24,198 nt of DNA from Actinomycetes bacterium. GTDB taxonomy: Bacteria > Actinomycetota > Acidimicrobiia > Acidimicrobiales > SZUA-35. The stretch is taken from the NCBI GenBank assembly GCA_024227975.1, contig JAAETV010000506.1:1-24198 (forward strand), given 5' to 3'. How positions within the stretch are numbered: position 1 is the first letter of the stretch; every line of letters starts with the position of its first letter. The position numbers and the translations under genes were made by a program. Shown here piece after piece: positions 14,990 to 22,695 of this stretch. Under the pieces are notes generated by a model. It worked only from the letters and a program-made list of their open reading frames with translations. It ran no database searches and was not told the origin of the DNA.

Positions 14990-16060
14990 GTGCGTATCGG
15001 GATGGTATGCCCCTACAGCTTGGCTGTCTGGGGTGGGGTGCAAGCACAGGTTCTCGGCTTGACGCGCACCCTGCGACGCAAGGGGTTCGACACCCAGGTC
15101 TTGGCCCCTTGCGATGGCCATCCTCCCGAGCCCTGGGTCACCCCTCTCGGCAACTCGATGCCCTATGCCCAGAACGGGTCGTTCGCCCCCCTGGCCCCGG
15201 ATCCCGCGGCCCAGCTTCGGGTTCTCGGTGCCATCTGGGATCAGCGGTTCGACATCATCCACCTTCACGAGCCGCTGGCCCCGGGGCCGACGTTGACCAC
15301 TGTTCTGGTCAAACCAGTCCCCATGGTCGGAACCTTCCACGCCGCCGGCAGCATCGCCGTCTACCGGTGGGGGCGACCCTTCCTGCGCCGTTTCGCGGCC
15401 AGGATCGATACTAAGGTTGCAGTCTCATCCGAAGCGGCCGACATGGCTCGACGCCACCTTGGTGGCCACTATGACATCTTGTTCAACGGTATCGAGATCG
15501 AGCGCTACGCCGAGGTCGAACCGGATCCCGTGAGCGGCCCGACCGTGTTGTTCCTGGGGCGCCATGAACCTCGAAAGGGGCTGTCGGTGTTGCTGGAAGC
15601 GACCCGCCTCCTCCCCCCAGATGTCACCTTCTGGATCGCGGGCGAAGGTCCCGAGACAGCCGAGCTCCAGGAGCGGTACCGAACTGACTCCCGTATCCAG
15701 TGGATCGGCGCCTTGAGCGAGTCGGAGAAGCGTCAGCGCTTGCGGGCAGCGAGCACCTTGTGCGTCCCATCACTCGGGGGTGAGAGCTTCGGCCTGGTCC
15801 TGTTGGAAGGGATGGCGGCCGGGACACCGGTTGTCGCCAGCGACCTGACCGCCTACCGGCTTGTCGGCGGCGAAGGCCGCTACGCCAGCCTGTTCCCAAC
15901 CGGTGACAGCGATGCCCTGGCCAAGGACCTGCTCCGGGCCCTGGAGCGGACCCCAGAGGTGGAGAGGCAGATCGAGCACGGGCGTCAACGGGCTGACGAA
16001 TTCTCCATGGACAACCTGGCCGATGCTTATGTGGCCCGATACCAACGCCTCATCGTCTAG
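14990..16060 (+). CDS. pimA: Phosphatidylinositol alpha-mannosyltransferase (GT4 glycosyltransferase)
   Basis: 356 residues, GT-B fold. The N-terminal domain starts RIGMVCPYSLAVWGGVQAQV, whose GGV loop binds the inositol acceptor, and has the core GTFHA motif. The C-terminal domain has FLGRHEPRKGLSVLLEA and the donor-binding ESFGLVLLEGMAAGTPVVASD, with the EX7E-type glutamates. In mycobacteria PimA transfers the first mannose from GDP-mannose to phosphatidylinositol on the cytoplasmic side. Neighbouring pgsA and patA make this assignment strong. Start at GTG 14990, set by the box above and by homology; the frame runs open further upstream, overlapping patA, but without resemblance to the family. 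Confidence 0.9.
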   Translation: MRIGMVCPYSLAVWGGVQAQVLGLTRTLRRKGFDTQVLAPCDGHPPEPWVTPLGNSMPYAQNGSFAPLAPDPAAQLRVLGAIWDQRFDIIHLHEPLAPGPTLTTVLVKPVPMVGTFHAAGSIAVYRWGRPFLRRFAARIDTKVAVSSEAADMARRHLGGHYDILFNGIEIERYAEVEPDPVSGPTVLFLGRHEPRKGLSVLLEATRLLPPDVTFWIAGEGPETAELQERYRTDSRIQWIGALSESEKRQRLRAASTLCVPSLGGESFGLVLLEGMAAGTPVVASDLTAYRLVGGEGRYASLFPTGDSDALAKDLLRALERTPEVERQIEHGRQRADEFSMDNLADAYVARYQRLIV

Positions 16061-16108
16061 TCCCCTTCGGGTGGGACAGCCCTGAGTAGACCCGGTTTCG
16101 TTGACCAA

Positions 16109-16125
16109 GCAACCCGAAGGGTTGC
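16109..16125. promoter_or_regulatory. GAA-loop palindrome upstream of the M48-like gene
   Basis: Arms GCAACCC and GGGTTGC around GAA, ending 8 bp before the -10 box TAGACT. A hairpin with the same loop and placement occurs before yebC. It could be an operator, or a terminator for pimA. Confidence 0.45.
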
Positions 16126-16133
16126 CGCCCACG

Positions 16134-16139
16134 TAGACT
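16134..16139 (+). promoter_or_regulatory. -10 box of the M48-like gene
   Basis: TAGACT, 9 nt before the ATG at 16149, with the same hexamer as in the yebC promoter. Confidence 0.5.
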
Positions 16140-16148
16140 GAGGAACCG

Positions 16149-16979
16149 ATGAACGCTGACTCGAGTGCCGACGCAACTCTCCGTACCCGATCGTCGACCG
16201 GTCCCGAGCTTGTCCCCATCGTGGCGTTGGCCTGGCTGGCCGTCGCCGTGCCCCTCCTCATCATCGGTGCCGTGGTCTTCGCCATCATCCCCGGGGTCGC
16301 CTGGTGGCTCGGTGCCCTGGTTGGGGCACTCGTCGCCACAGTCCTGATAGCGGCTCGTCTCCGTGGCACGGCCCCCCGTCTGCTGGATGCCATCGGCGCC
16401 GAGCCGGCCGCAGAGGACGATCATGCCCGCTACTACAACCTGGTCGAAGGCCTCTCACTGGCCGGTGGCATCGGCCAGCCGGAGCTGTACGTGCTCGACG
16501 ATGACGCCCGCAATGTTGCCGTCGTGGCCAGAGGTGACCAGAGCGCCATCGTGGTCACGGCCGGCCTGCTCGACGCCCTCGATCGGATCGGGCTGGAAGG
16601 GATCATCGCTGAGGCTATGGTCAGGATCGGCAATGGCGACGCGGAGGCGGCAACAGTGGGCTCCTCCCTGTTCGGGCCCCTGATCAGTGGGCCCTTGGCC
16701 ATGGTGACCAAACCCGTGGCCACGATAGGGCTACGCAAACTGCTCGGCTCCGACCGTGATCTGCTGGCCGACCGAGAGGCCGTTGCCCTGACCCGGTATC
16801 CGCCAGGCCTGTTGGCTGCCCTCGACGTAGTCAGGGCCGGGACCCCGATCGTTGGCGAGCCGAATCCGGCCACTGACCATGTCTGGCTCGTACCCCCATC
16901 TGCAGTCGATCCCCAGGCTGAAGTAGTGATCAAGGCCGCCCCCCTCGATCTTCGCATCGACGTCCTCGGCGAACTCTGA
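16149..16979 (+). CDS. Membrane protein resembling M48 (HtpX-like) peptidases, zinc site lost
   Basis: 276 residues. After a ~18-residue cytoplasmic start there are two hydrophobic helices (about 20-70). The following domain resembles M48 peptidases: VVVTAGLLDALDRIGLEGIIAEAMVRIGNGD corresponds to the 'ItxGLL..L..dELeaVlAHElsHi.n.D' block, and DRDLLADREAVALTRYPPGLLAAL to the third-ligand region. The catalytic HExxH is replaced by E155-A156-M-V-R159 and the distal glutamate appears as aspartate, so zinc binding and proteolysis should be absent. The likely role is that of an inactive pseudopeptidase or regulator. The resemblance is from motif reading and needs a profile search. It has its own promoter and stands between pimA and the DUF3048 gene. 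Confidence 0.6.
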   Translation: MNADSSADATLRTRSSTGPELVPIVALAWLAVAVPLLIIGAVVFAIIPGVAWWLGALVGALVATVLIAARLRGTAPRLLDAIGAEPAAEDDHARYYNLVEGLSLAGGIGQPELYVLDDDARNVAVVARGDQSAIVVTAGLLDALDRIGLEGIIAEAMVRIGNGDAEAATVGSSLFGPLISGPLAMVTKPVATIGLRKLLGSDRDLLADREAVALTRYPPGLLAALDVVRAGTPIVGEPNPATDHVWLVPPSAVDPQAEVVIKAAPLDLRIDVLGEL

Positions 16980-17103
16980 TCGAATAGTCCTCGAAACACA
17001 CCCGGACATGATGGGGGCCTTTCTGGTGGGTACAACTCCGCTCACCCGGCAACCAGACGGTGGATCGGGCTAAGGGCTGGCGAACCAGTGCCGATGGCTC
17101 GGG

Positions 17104-18240
17104 ATGTCTTCCAGAACCAACCGGCTGATCGTCGCCGTTTCCATCCTGGGCTCTCTGACGCTGGTGGCCACCGCTTGCGGTGGGGGCACGGGCGATGCCG
17201 ACTCCAATGCCGCTACCGCCGGGGCAGTGACGACTGAGCAGGTGACCACTGCTCCACCGACAACAATCGAGGTCGCCACCACGATCGAGACAACAACCAC
17301 CGAGGTGGCCGAAACCACCGTATCCATCGAGCCCCTACCGGCGGTCGGGCCGGTCGCCCCCCTGACCGGTGCTCCCTCGCAGTCCGGAACCGATCTCGAC
17401 CATCCGGCTCTGGCCGTCAAGATCGACAATCATGTCCAAGCCCGACCCCAGGTCGGCCTCGATCAGGCTGATCTGGTGTTCGACCTTCGAGCCGAGGGTG
17501 TCACCCGCTTCATGGCCGTCTTCCACTCCCAGATCCCTGAGACCGTTGGGCCGGTGCGATCGAGTCGGACCTCGGACTTCGATCTCCTGCGGGGCCTCGA
17601 CAACCCCATCTACGCCTCATCGGGGGGCAACGCCCACGTGATGGGTGGGGTCGCTTCGCTACCGATCCATTCCCTGACCAATCACACCCGGGGTGAGTAC
17701 TACCGTTGGGCCAGCCGTCCTGCCCCCCACAATCTCTTCGTCGACCCTGGTGATCTGTTGGCCCTGGTCAGCAGTGATCGGGCACCCACCCCCTGGTTCA
17801 GCTACCGCCAGGAGGGTCAGCCATTGCCATCGTCGGCCATCGAGGCACCCGATGGGGTGCGAGTCGATTTCACCAATACCCCGACCGTCGACTTCGCTTG
17901 GAGTGAGGAGGGGGCCGGCTGGCTCCGTAGCCAGGACGGCTCTCCCCACCTCAGCGTTGACGGCGAGCAGCTGGCTCCGGAGAACGTGGTCATCATGATC
18001 ACGACCTATGGAGTCTCGGCCGCTGATGCCAATTCGCCTGAGGTCCGGTCGACGGGGAGCGGCCCCGCCCTGGTGCTGACCGACGGGCATGTCATCGCTG
18101 CCACCTGGCACCGCTCATCGGCCACTGACAAGCCCCTCGTCATTGACGAGGAAGGATCCGAGTTGCTCTTGACCCCCGGTCGGACCTGGGTTCTCTACCC
18201 CGAAGCGGGCCAGGTCAGTGGGGGCGGGCTCGCCCTCTGA
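17104..18240 (+). CDS. DUF3048 (YerB-like) lipoprotein
   Basis: 378 residues. The N-terminus has a basic start, a hydrophobic core and VATAC followed by GGG, a relaxed lipobox with the cysteine at residue 25, so a membrane-anchored lipoprotein is likely. A Thr-rich linker (about 40-80) leads to a DUF3048 domain with the family phrases LTGAP, PALAVKIDNHVQARPQVGLDQADLVF, GVTRFMAVFHSQ, VGPVRSSR and the later YRWASRPAPHNLF. The function of the family is unknown; it is widespread in Gram-positive bacteria and exported. Start at ATG 17104. No -10 box directly upstream is evident, and there are 124 bp of gap before it. The last bases of the gene form part of a short stem with the repeat that follows. 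Confidence 0.88.
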   Translation: MSSRTNRLIVAVSILGSLTLVATACGGGTGDADSNAATAGAVTTEQVTTAPPTTIEVATTIETTTTEVAETTVSIEPLPAVGPVAPLTGAPSQSGTDLDHPALAVKIDNHVQARPQVGLDQADLVFDLRAEGVTRFMAVFHSQIPETVGPVRSSRTSDFDLLRGLDNPIYASSGGNAHVMGGVASLPIHSLTNHTRGEYYRWASRPAPHNLFVDPGDLLALVSSDRAPTPWFSYRQEGQPLPSSAIEAPDGVRVDFTNTPTVDFAWSEEGAGWLRSQDGSPHLSVDGEQLAPENVVIMITTYGVSAADANSPEVRSTGSGPALVLTDGHVIAATWHRSSATDKPLVIDEEGSELLLTPGRTWVLYPEAGQVSGGGLAL

Positions 18241-18242
18241 CG

Positions 18243-18312
18243 AGGTGTACCGTCAGGCGTATCGACCCGGGTTGGCTAGGTGTGCCGTCAGGCGTATCGA
18301 CCCTGGTTGATC
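18243..18312. repeat. 35-bp direct tandem repeat upstream of pdxS
   Basis: Two units start at 18243 and 18278, both beginning AGGTGT and sharing the core CCGTCAGGCGTATCGACCC with few mismatches, then diverging in the last three bases. They fill the gap between the DUF3048 stop and the pdxS promoter and could be a regulator binding region. The first unit can also pair CGTCAG (18251-18256) with CTGACG at the DUF3048 stop. Confidence 0.75.
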
Positions 18313-18357
18313 TCTGTCGCGACCTAATCGACTGGTCTCCGGCCGAGGGCGCTGCCG

Positions 18358-18363
18358 TACACT
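18358..18363 (+). promoter_or_regulatory. -10 box of pdxS, leaderless
   Basis: TACACT preceded by CCG, 7 nt before the pdxS ATG, the same hexamer and flank as in front of thrS. Confidence 0.55.
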
Positions 18364-18370
18364 GAACAGC

Positions 18371-19276
18371 ATGGCTTCCACCAACGCTGAAAACGGATCG
18401 CGGACTGACGGCACGGTTCGGGTTAAAAGGGGTCTGGCCGAGATGCTCAAGGGGGGTGTGATCATGGATGTGGTCACCTCCGACCAGGCCAAGATCGCCG
18501 AGGAGGCAGGAGCGGTAGCCGTCATGGCTCTAGAGCGGGTCCCGGCTGACATCCGGGTCGACGGTGGGGTAGCTCGGATGAGTGATCCGGAGATGATCGA
18601 GGGCATCAAGGAGGCCACCACCATTCCGGTGATGGCCAAGGCCCGCATCGGTCACTTTGTTGAGGCTCAGATCCTCCAGGCGCTCGGTGTCGACTATGTC
18701 GACGAGTCCGAGGTCCTGACCCCGGCCGACGAGGCCCATCACATCGACAAGTTCGCCTTCACCGTCCCCTTCGTGTGTGGGGCAACCAACCTTGGTGAGG
18801 CTCTGCGCCGCATCAGCGAGGGAGCGTGCATGATCCGCTCCAAAGGCGAGGCCGGTACCGGCAATGTGGTCGAAGCCGTGCGCCACCTGCGCTCCATCAC
18901 CGGTGATATTCGCAAGATCACCCAATCCGACCAGGCCGAGCTGTTCCAGTGGGCCAAGGAGCTTCAAGCCCCCTTGCCCCTGATCCAGGAGATCGCCGAG
19001 ATGGGCAAGCTCCAGGTGCCCCTGTTCTGTGCCGGTGGTCTGGCTACCCCGGCCGATGCGGCCCTGGCCATGCAACTCGGGGCCGAGGCGGTGTTCGTCG
19101 GTTCTGGCATCTTCAAGAGTGCCGATCCGGCGCCGCGGGCCAAGGCCATCGTCGAGGCGACCACGAACTTCAATGATGCCGACGTTCTGGCCAAGGTCAG
19201 CCGTGGTTTGGGCACGCCGATGACTGGGATCGGGATGGACGAGATCGATGTCCGCCTGGCCGATCGGGGTTGGTGA
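18371..19276 (+). CDS. pdxS: Pyridoxal 5'-phosphate synthase lyase subunit
   Basis: This 301-residue (beta/alpha)8 barrel condenses ribose 5-phosphate, glyceraldehyde 3-phosphate and ammonia into pyridoxal phosphate. Highly conserved blocks are present in order: [60 protein letters not shown] with the first Schiff-base lysine, [13 protein letters not shown] with the second lysine, and [33 protein letters not shown]. An N-terminal extension of about 17 residues is polar. The ATG is fixed by the -10 box 7 nt upstream. pdxT follows directly and supplies ammonia from glutamine; twelve PdxS and twelve PdxT subunits form the known complex. Confidence 0.97.
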   Translation: MASTNAENGSRTDGTVRVKRGLAEMLKGGVIMDVVTSDQAKIAEEAGAVAVMALERVPADIRVDGGVARMSDPEMIEGIKEATTIPVMAKARIGHFVEAQILQALGVDYVDESEVLTPADEAHHIDKFAFTVPFVCGATNLGEALRRISEGACMIRSKGEAGTGNVVEAVRHLRSITGDIRKITQSDQAELFQWAKELQAPLPLIQEIAEMGKLQVPLFCAGGLATPADAALAMQLGAEAVFVGSGIFKSADPAPRAKAIVEATTNFNDADVLAKVSRGLGTPMTGIGMDEIDVRLADRGW

Positions 19277-19283
19277 GGCGTCG

Positions 19284-19874
19284 TTGGCGCCGACCGTCGG
19301 CGTACTGGCTCTCCAGGGGGCCTTCGCTCGACACATCGAAGTCCTGGAGCGTTGCGGGGCCAAGGCCACCGAAGTACGCCAAGCGGGCCAGCTCAGTGAC
19401 CTGGATGCTCTGATCATCCCCGGTGGGGAGTCGACCACGATGGTCAAGCTCATGGCCACCTTTGACATCGTCGACCCCTTGGCCAAGTTGTTGGCCGATG
19501 GTCTCCCCGTGTTCGGGACCTGTGCCGGCATGATCCTGTTGGCGGCCGAGGTGACCGACGGGCATCGGGCTCCCGACGGGAGCCTTGACCAACTCTGCCT
19601 GGGCGCCATCGATCTGGTCGTACGACGCAACGGGTATGGCCGTCAGATCAACTCCTTCGAAGCCGACATCGACATTGCTGGCCTCGAAGGACCCATGACG
19701 GCAGTGTTCATCCGGGCCCCGGTGGTGGAACAGGCGGGGCCGGAAGTCGAGGTGTTGGCCCTGGTCGATGGCAACCCGGTCCTGTGTCGCCAGGGGCCGG
19801 TGCTGGTGTCGTCGTTCCATCCCGAGCTGACCGATGACGACCGCCTCCACCACCTCTTTGTCCGGTCCCTGTAG
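19284..19874 (+). CDS. pdxT: Pyridoxal 5'-phosphate synthase glutaminase subunit
   Basis: A 196-residue class I glutamine amidotransferase that releases ammonia for PdxS. Motifs: VGVLALQGAFARHIEVL at the start, IIPGGESTTM, the nucleophile C80 in FGTCAGMILL, and the catalytic SSFHPELTDD near the end. A TTG at 19284 is preferred: it gives the canonical MAPTVGVLALQG N-terminus, a normal length, and a GGTGAGG Shine-Dalgarno-like run 5 nt upstream. An ATG at 19248 would overlap pdxS by 29 bp and add 12 residues not typical of the family. The gap of a few bases to pdxS indicates one transcript. Confidence 0.94.
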   Translation: MAPTVGVLALQGAFARHIEVLERCGAKATEVRQAGQLSDLDALIIPGGESTTMVKLMATFDIVDPLAKLLADGLPVFGTCAGMILLAAEVTDGHRAPDGSLDQLCLGAIDLVVRRNGYGRQINSFEADIDIAGLEGPMTAVFIRAPVVEQAGPEVEVLALVDGNPVLCRQGPVLVSSFHPELTDDDRLHHLFVRSL

Positions 19875-19881
19875 ATCAACC

Positions 19882-19897
19882 CCCATTGGCCAGTGGG
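19882..19897. terminator. Weak hairpin after pdxT
   Basis: CCCATT and AGTGGG pair (one G-U) around GGCC, 8 bp after the pdxT stop. No T-tract follows, so terminator function is uncertain. Confidence 0.25.
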
Positions 19898-19914
19898 CAG
19901 GGCCTACCACCCGA

Positions 19915-20020
19915 GTTGTGGGGGGATGTTTCGGGCGGGGCCCGAAACTCCAGGCGGTGGGCGGGGTTGGTGTTGTGGGGGGATGTTTCGGGCGGGGCCC
20001 GAAACTCCAGGCGGTGGGCG
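19915..20020. repeat. Two identical 49-bp units (57-bp period), each with a perfect TTTCGGGC palindrome
   Basis: Units at 19915-19963 and 19972-20020 read identically, beginning GTTGTGGGGGGATG. Each holds a hairpin with arms GTTTCGGGC/GCCCGAAAC and loop GGG (19928-19948 and 19985-20005). With 6984-7006 this makes three hairpins of one style in the window. The 199-bp pdxT-yebC gap is otherwise taken up by the yebC promoter. Confidence 0.85.
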
Positions 20021-20032
20021 AAGCCCACCGCC
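20010..20032. promoter_or_regulatory. GAA-loop palindrome directly upstream of the yebC -10 box
   Basis: Arms GGCGGTGGGC and GCCCACCGCC, a perfect 10-bp stem around GAA. It ends 2 bp before TAGACT, so it would occupy the space between -35 and -10. Confidence 0.6.
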
Positions 20033-20034
20033 CG

Positions 20035-20040
20035 TAGACT
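20035..20040 (+). promoter_or_regulatory. -10 box of yebC
   Basis: TAGACT, 33 nt before the yebC GTG. It predicts a leader of about 26 nt containing the Shine-Dalgarno AGGAG at 20062-20066, 7 nt before the start. This is one of the few starts here with a clear ribosome binding site. Confidence 0.5.
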
Positions 20041-20073
20041 TGGTCGAACCTTCGTCGACACAGGAGAACTGCG

Positions 20074-20820
20074 GTGTCTGGCCACTCCAAATGGGCAACC
20101 ATCAAGCACAAAAAGGGCGCTGCCGACGCCAAGCGGGGCAAGCTCTTCGCCAAGCTGATCAAGCAGGTCGAGGTGGCGGCCCGCAATGGTGGCGGCGATC
20201 CCGACTCCAACCCGACCCTTCGAACCATGTTCCAGAAGGCGAGGGACAACTCTGTCCCTCTCGACACCATCGAACGGGCGGTCAAGCGGGGCACGGGCGA
20301 GCTGGAGGGCGTCAGCTACGAGTCGATCACCTATGAGGGCTACGCCCCTGGTGGGGTGGCCCTCCTGATCGACGTGCTCAGCGATAATCGCAACCGGACT
20401 GGCTCCGAGATCCGCTCGCTGCTGACGAAGAACGGTGGCTCTCTGGCCGAGCCGGGGGCCGTGGCCTGGCAGTTCGAGCGCAAGGGGGTCGTCAAGGTTG
20501 CCCGGGCCGCTGAGGAAGACGATGTGATGATGGTCGGGCTCGACAATGGGGCCGAAGACCTCGAAGATCACGACGAGGTGTGGCAGGTCACCTGTGATCC
20601 GGGTGAGGTGTTGACCCTGCGGGCGGCCCTGGAAGAGGCCGGGATCGAGGTCGAGGAGTCCGACTCCACGATGATGCCGAAGAACACGGTCCCTCTCACC
20701 GATCCGAGCGAGGTCAAAGCCGTGTTGAAGCTGATCGACCTGCTTGATGACCAGGAAGACGTCCAGGACATCTACTCCAACATCGAGATCTCCGACGACG
20801 TCCTCGAAGCAGTCTCGTAG
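20074..20820 (+). CDS. yebC: YebC/PmpR family transcriptional regulator or translation factor
   Basis: 248 residues, the full family length. The opening SGHSKWATIKHKKGAADAKRGKLFAKL is near invariant in YebC proteins, followed by NPTLRTMFQKARDNSVPLDTIERAVKRGTGE, YEGYAPGGVALLIDVLSDNRNRT and a C-terminal domain ending VQDIYSNIEI. Members were described as DNA-binding regulators and more recently linked to translation of difficult sequences; which applies here cannot be read from sequence. In many bacteria yebC lies before ruvC; here a minus-strand ABC pair is inserted between them. A GTG start with AGGAG upstream is clear. It ends 14 bp from the convergent ABC permease gene. Confidence 0.96.
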   Translation: MSGHSKWATIKHKKGAADAKRGKLFAKLIKQVEVAARNGGGDPDSNPTLRTMFQKARDNSVPLDTIERAVKRGTGELEGVSYESITYEGYAPGGVALLIDVLSDNRNRTGSEIRSLLTKNGGSLAEPGAVAWQFERKGVVKVARAAEEDDVMMVGLDNGAEDLEDHDEVWQVTCDPGEVLTLRAALEEAGIEVEESDSTMMPKNTVPLTDPSEVKAVLKLIDLLDDQEDVQDIYSNIEISDDVLEAVS

Positions 20821-20834
20821 GTCTGGCCATCGGC

Positions 20835-21659
20835 TCAGACTCCGAGAAGACGGGAGCGGGTCACGCTTCGCACACCCCGTCGGAGGCTGGCAATGGCGAG
20901 TAGCCAGGCCAGGGCGCCGACCACGATCGGGACATAGCCAGCACCGAACAACACGCCGGTGGCCTGGCTGTAGGCGATCATGATCAGGGGCAAGCTGACC
21001 AGACCTGAGGCCTGTTGGGCCGCCGCCGTCGAGCTGACCCGGGCCGAGAGCCGCAACACCAGTGACAAGCAGATAGCCAGAAACGGGGGGAGGACCCAGG
21101 CGATCATGACCCACCACTGGGCGGTTGGGAAGAACCAGCCCCCAACCGATGGGCCGACGGTCAGGTTGACGATGACCGAATAGGCCCCGAACCCGGCGAT
21201 CACGGTCAGGTAGCCGGGGACGAGGCTGGCAACCAGCTTGCCGAGGTAGATTTCGCGGGCCGAGGCGGGGGAGTGGGCCAGGAACTCACCGGTGCCCCGC
21301 TCTCGCTCCCCGACGATGGTGGCCGCCCCAACCGCGGTCGAGATGGTCAGGGGCACGATGACGGCCACCGGGGCGAACAAGAACACGGCCAGGGCGTACC
21401 CGGTCTGACCTTCTGGTGAGGTTCCCCTGATTTGGGTCTGGGCTGTTTCGGGCAGCACTTCGAGCGCCTCTGACACCCGGCCGATGACTTCGACGCTGCC
21501 GATCTGGGTGATCGTCAACAACAAGATGGCGGGGATCACAACGAAGAACAGGGTTCCCAGGCCGGCCATGGGAATCCAGAAGTCCCGGGCCTGAGCCAGC
21601 TGTTTCAGATCGGCCTGGGCCACGGTGGCGATCCGGCTCCTGGCGGTGGTGCCCGTCAT
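20835..21659 (-). CDS. ABC-2 type exporter permease subunit
   Basis: 274 residues with about six hydrophobic segments: FWIPMAGLGTLFFVVIPAILLLTI near residue 30, a set around 100-125 (ALAVFLFAPVAVIVPLTISTAVGAATIV), then LGKLVASLVPGYLTVIAGFGAYSVI, WWVMIAWVLPPFLAICLSLVLRL, VSLPLIMIAYSQATGVLFG and IVVGALAWLLAIASL. GERERGTGEFLAHSPASAREIYLGKL is a typical ABC-2 signature (the E-R-GT/T-EFLL-type loop contacting the ATPase). Its ATG overlaps the ATPase stop by four bases (ATGA), so the pair is translated together. The substrate cannot be told; drug, lipid or multicopper export are all seen in the family. Confidence 0.87.
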   Translation of the reverse strand: MTGTTARSRIATVAQADLKQLAQARDFWIPMAGLGTLFFVVIPAILLLTITQIGSVEVIGRVSEALEVLPETAQTQIRGTSPEGQTGYALAVFLFAPVAVIVPLTISTAVGAATIVGERERGTGEFLAHSPASAREIYLGKLVASLVPGYLTVIAGFGAYSVIVNLTVGPSVGGWFFPTAQWWVMIAWVLPPFLAICLSLVLRLSARVSSTAAAQQASGLVSLPLIMIAYSQATGVLFGAGYVPIVVGALAWLLAIASLRRGVRSVTRSRLLGV

Positions 21660-22630
21660 CGGACCGCCTCAGCCGAACCGGGGCCTAGCGAGACGGTGGC
21701 CCGCGACGAGCCACGGACGGCGAAGTACAGGTCTTCGAGTGAGGGGTGATATGGCTCGACCGCTCGCAGTCTGATGCCGCTGCGGCTCAAGGCCAGGATC
21801 AGATCAGCCACCCTCTCCTCGTTGTCGAGGGCCAGGGTTGCGGTGTCATCCGTGCGTTCGTAGCCCAGTACCCCATCAACATGGGCCAACGGATCGAGAT
21901 CGGTGCCTCGCTCGGCTTCGATCCGGACCACGGGGTCGGGCCAGTAGGCCCGGGCCAGCTCGGGTGGTGGGCCAGAGATCATGGCTGTCCCGTCTTCCAT
22001 TACTACCACCTGGTCGGCTAGCCCCTCGGCCTCCAGCAGGAGGTGGGTGCACATGATCACGGTCTGACCGTCGGCCGTCATGGTCTTGATCAGGTCGAGC
22101 ACGGCGGCCGCAGATTCCGGATCGAGCCCTGAGGTCGGCTCGTCGAGCAGTAGTAGCTCGGGGCGGTGGAGGATCGACCGGGCTAGGGCCAGCCTCGTCT
22201 TCATACCCGTCGAGTAGCCACCGACCCGCTGGTCCAGGGCATGACGGATTCCGAACTGGTCGGCAGATTCAGCAATCCGCTGTTCGGCTCGCGGCCCCCG
22301 TCCCAGACCGAACAGCTCCGCGGCATAGCAAAGATTGTCCCAGCCGTTGAGGCGGTCGTAGAGCGATGGCTTGGCCGACACCACCCCGCAACGACGGCGA
22401 ACCTCTTCACCTTGGATCTCGTCGGTCGGTTCGAGTCCGAGGACCGAAATGGAACCACTGTCGGGATCGAGGGCGCCAGTGATGAGACGGATGGCCGTCG
22501 TCTTGCCCGCCCCGTTCGGCCCCAACAGGACCGAGATGGACTGGGCCGGTACCTCGATGGTGATGTCATTGAGGGCCACGATCGACCCGAAGCTTTTGCT
22601 AACTGATTTCAACTCGACAACGGCAGCCAT
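21656..22630 (-). CDS. ABC transporter ATP-binding subunit of the ABC-2 exporter
   Basis: About 324 residues. Walker A GPNGAGKTT, signature YSTGMKTRLALARS, Walker B LLLLDEPTSGLDPES and the H-loop CTHLLLEAEGLAD are intact. The signature replaces the usual SGG with STG, common in CcmA/NatA/DrrA-like exporters. A C-terminal ~95-residue extension (VVRIEAERGTDLDPL..., PSLEDLYFAVRGSS) is typical of that group. I place the start at the ATG at 22630, which begins MAAVVELKSVSKSFG and has GGTGA 5 nt upstream; in-frame ATGs at 22642 and 22657 are alternatives. It is divergent from ruvC and splits the yebC-ruvC neighbourhood. Confidence 0.88.
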   Translation of the reverse strand: MAAVVELKSVSKSFGSIVALNDITIEVPAQSISVLLGPNGAGKTTAIRLITGALDPDSGSISVLGLEPTDEIQGEEVRRRCGVVSAKPSLYDRLNGWDNLCYAAELFGLGRGPRAEQRIAESADQFGIRHALDQRVGGYSTGMKTRLALARSILHRPELLLLDEPTSGLDPESAAAVLDLIKTMTADGQTVIMCTHLLLEAEGLADQVVVMEDGTAMISGPPPELARAYWPDPVVRIEAERGTDLDPLAHVDGVLGYERTDDTATLALDNEERVADLILALSRSGIRLRAVEPYHPSLEDLYFAVRGSSRATVSLGPGSAEAVR

Positions 22631-22682
22631 CACGGTCACCATCGGCAAGATGGACATCGCCCTGAAGCGCCCCTGAACCGGC

Positions 22683-22688
22683 TAGCGT
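22683..22688 (+). promoter_or_regulatory. -10 box of ruvC, leaderless
   Basis: TAGCGT followed by 7 nt and the GTG start of ruvC. The divergent ABC gene starts 26-53 bp away on the other strand, depending on which ATG is used. Confidence 0.5.
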
Positions 22689-22695
22689 CGTACAG

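Noticed and set aside
16060..16077. GTCCC/GGGAC stem after pimA as a terminator
   Set aside because: Five base pairs with a loose 8-nt loop and no T-tract.
17008..17073. Small frame of 21 codons (MMGAFLVGTTPL...) before the DUF3048 gene
   Set aside because: No ribosome binding site and no -10 box at leaderless spacing; likely chance.
19915..20020. CRISPR array
   Set aside because: Only two units with an 8-bp interval and internal palindromes; no spacers of normal size and no cas genes.
19876..21117. Long reverse-strand frame (413 codons) across the repeats and yebC
   Set aside because: It runs through hairpin repeats and opposite yebC, giving a repetitive PPGVSGPARNIPP-type peptide; a GC-rich shadow, not a gene.
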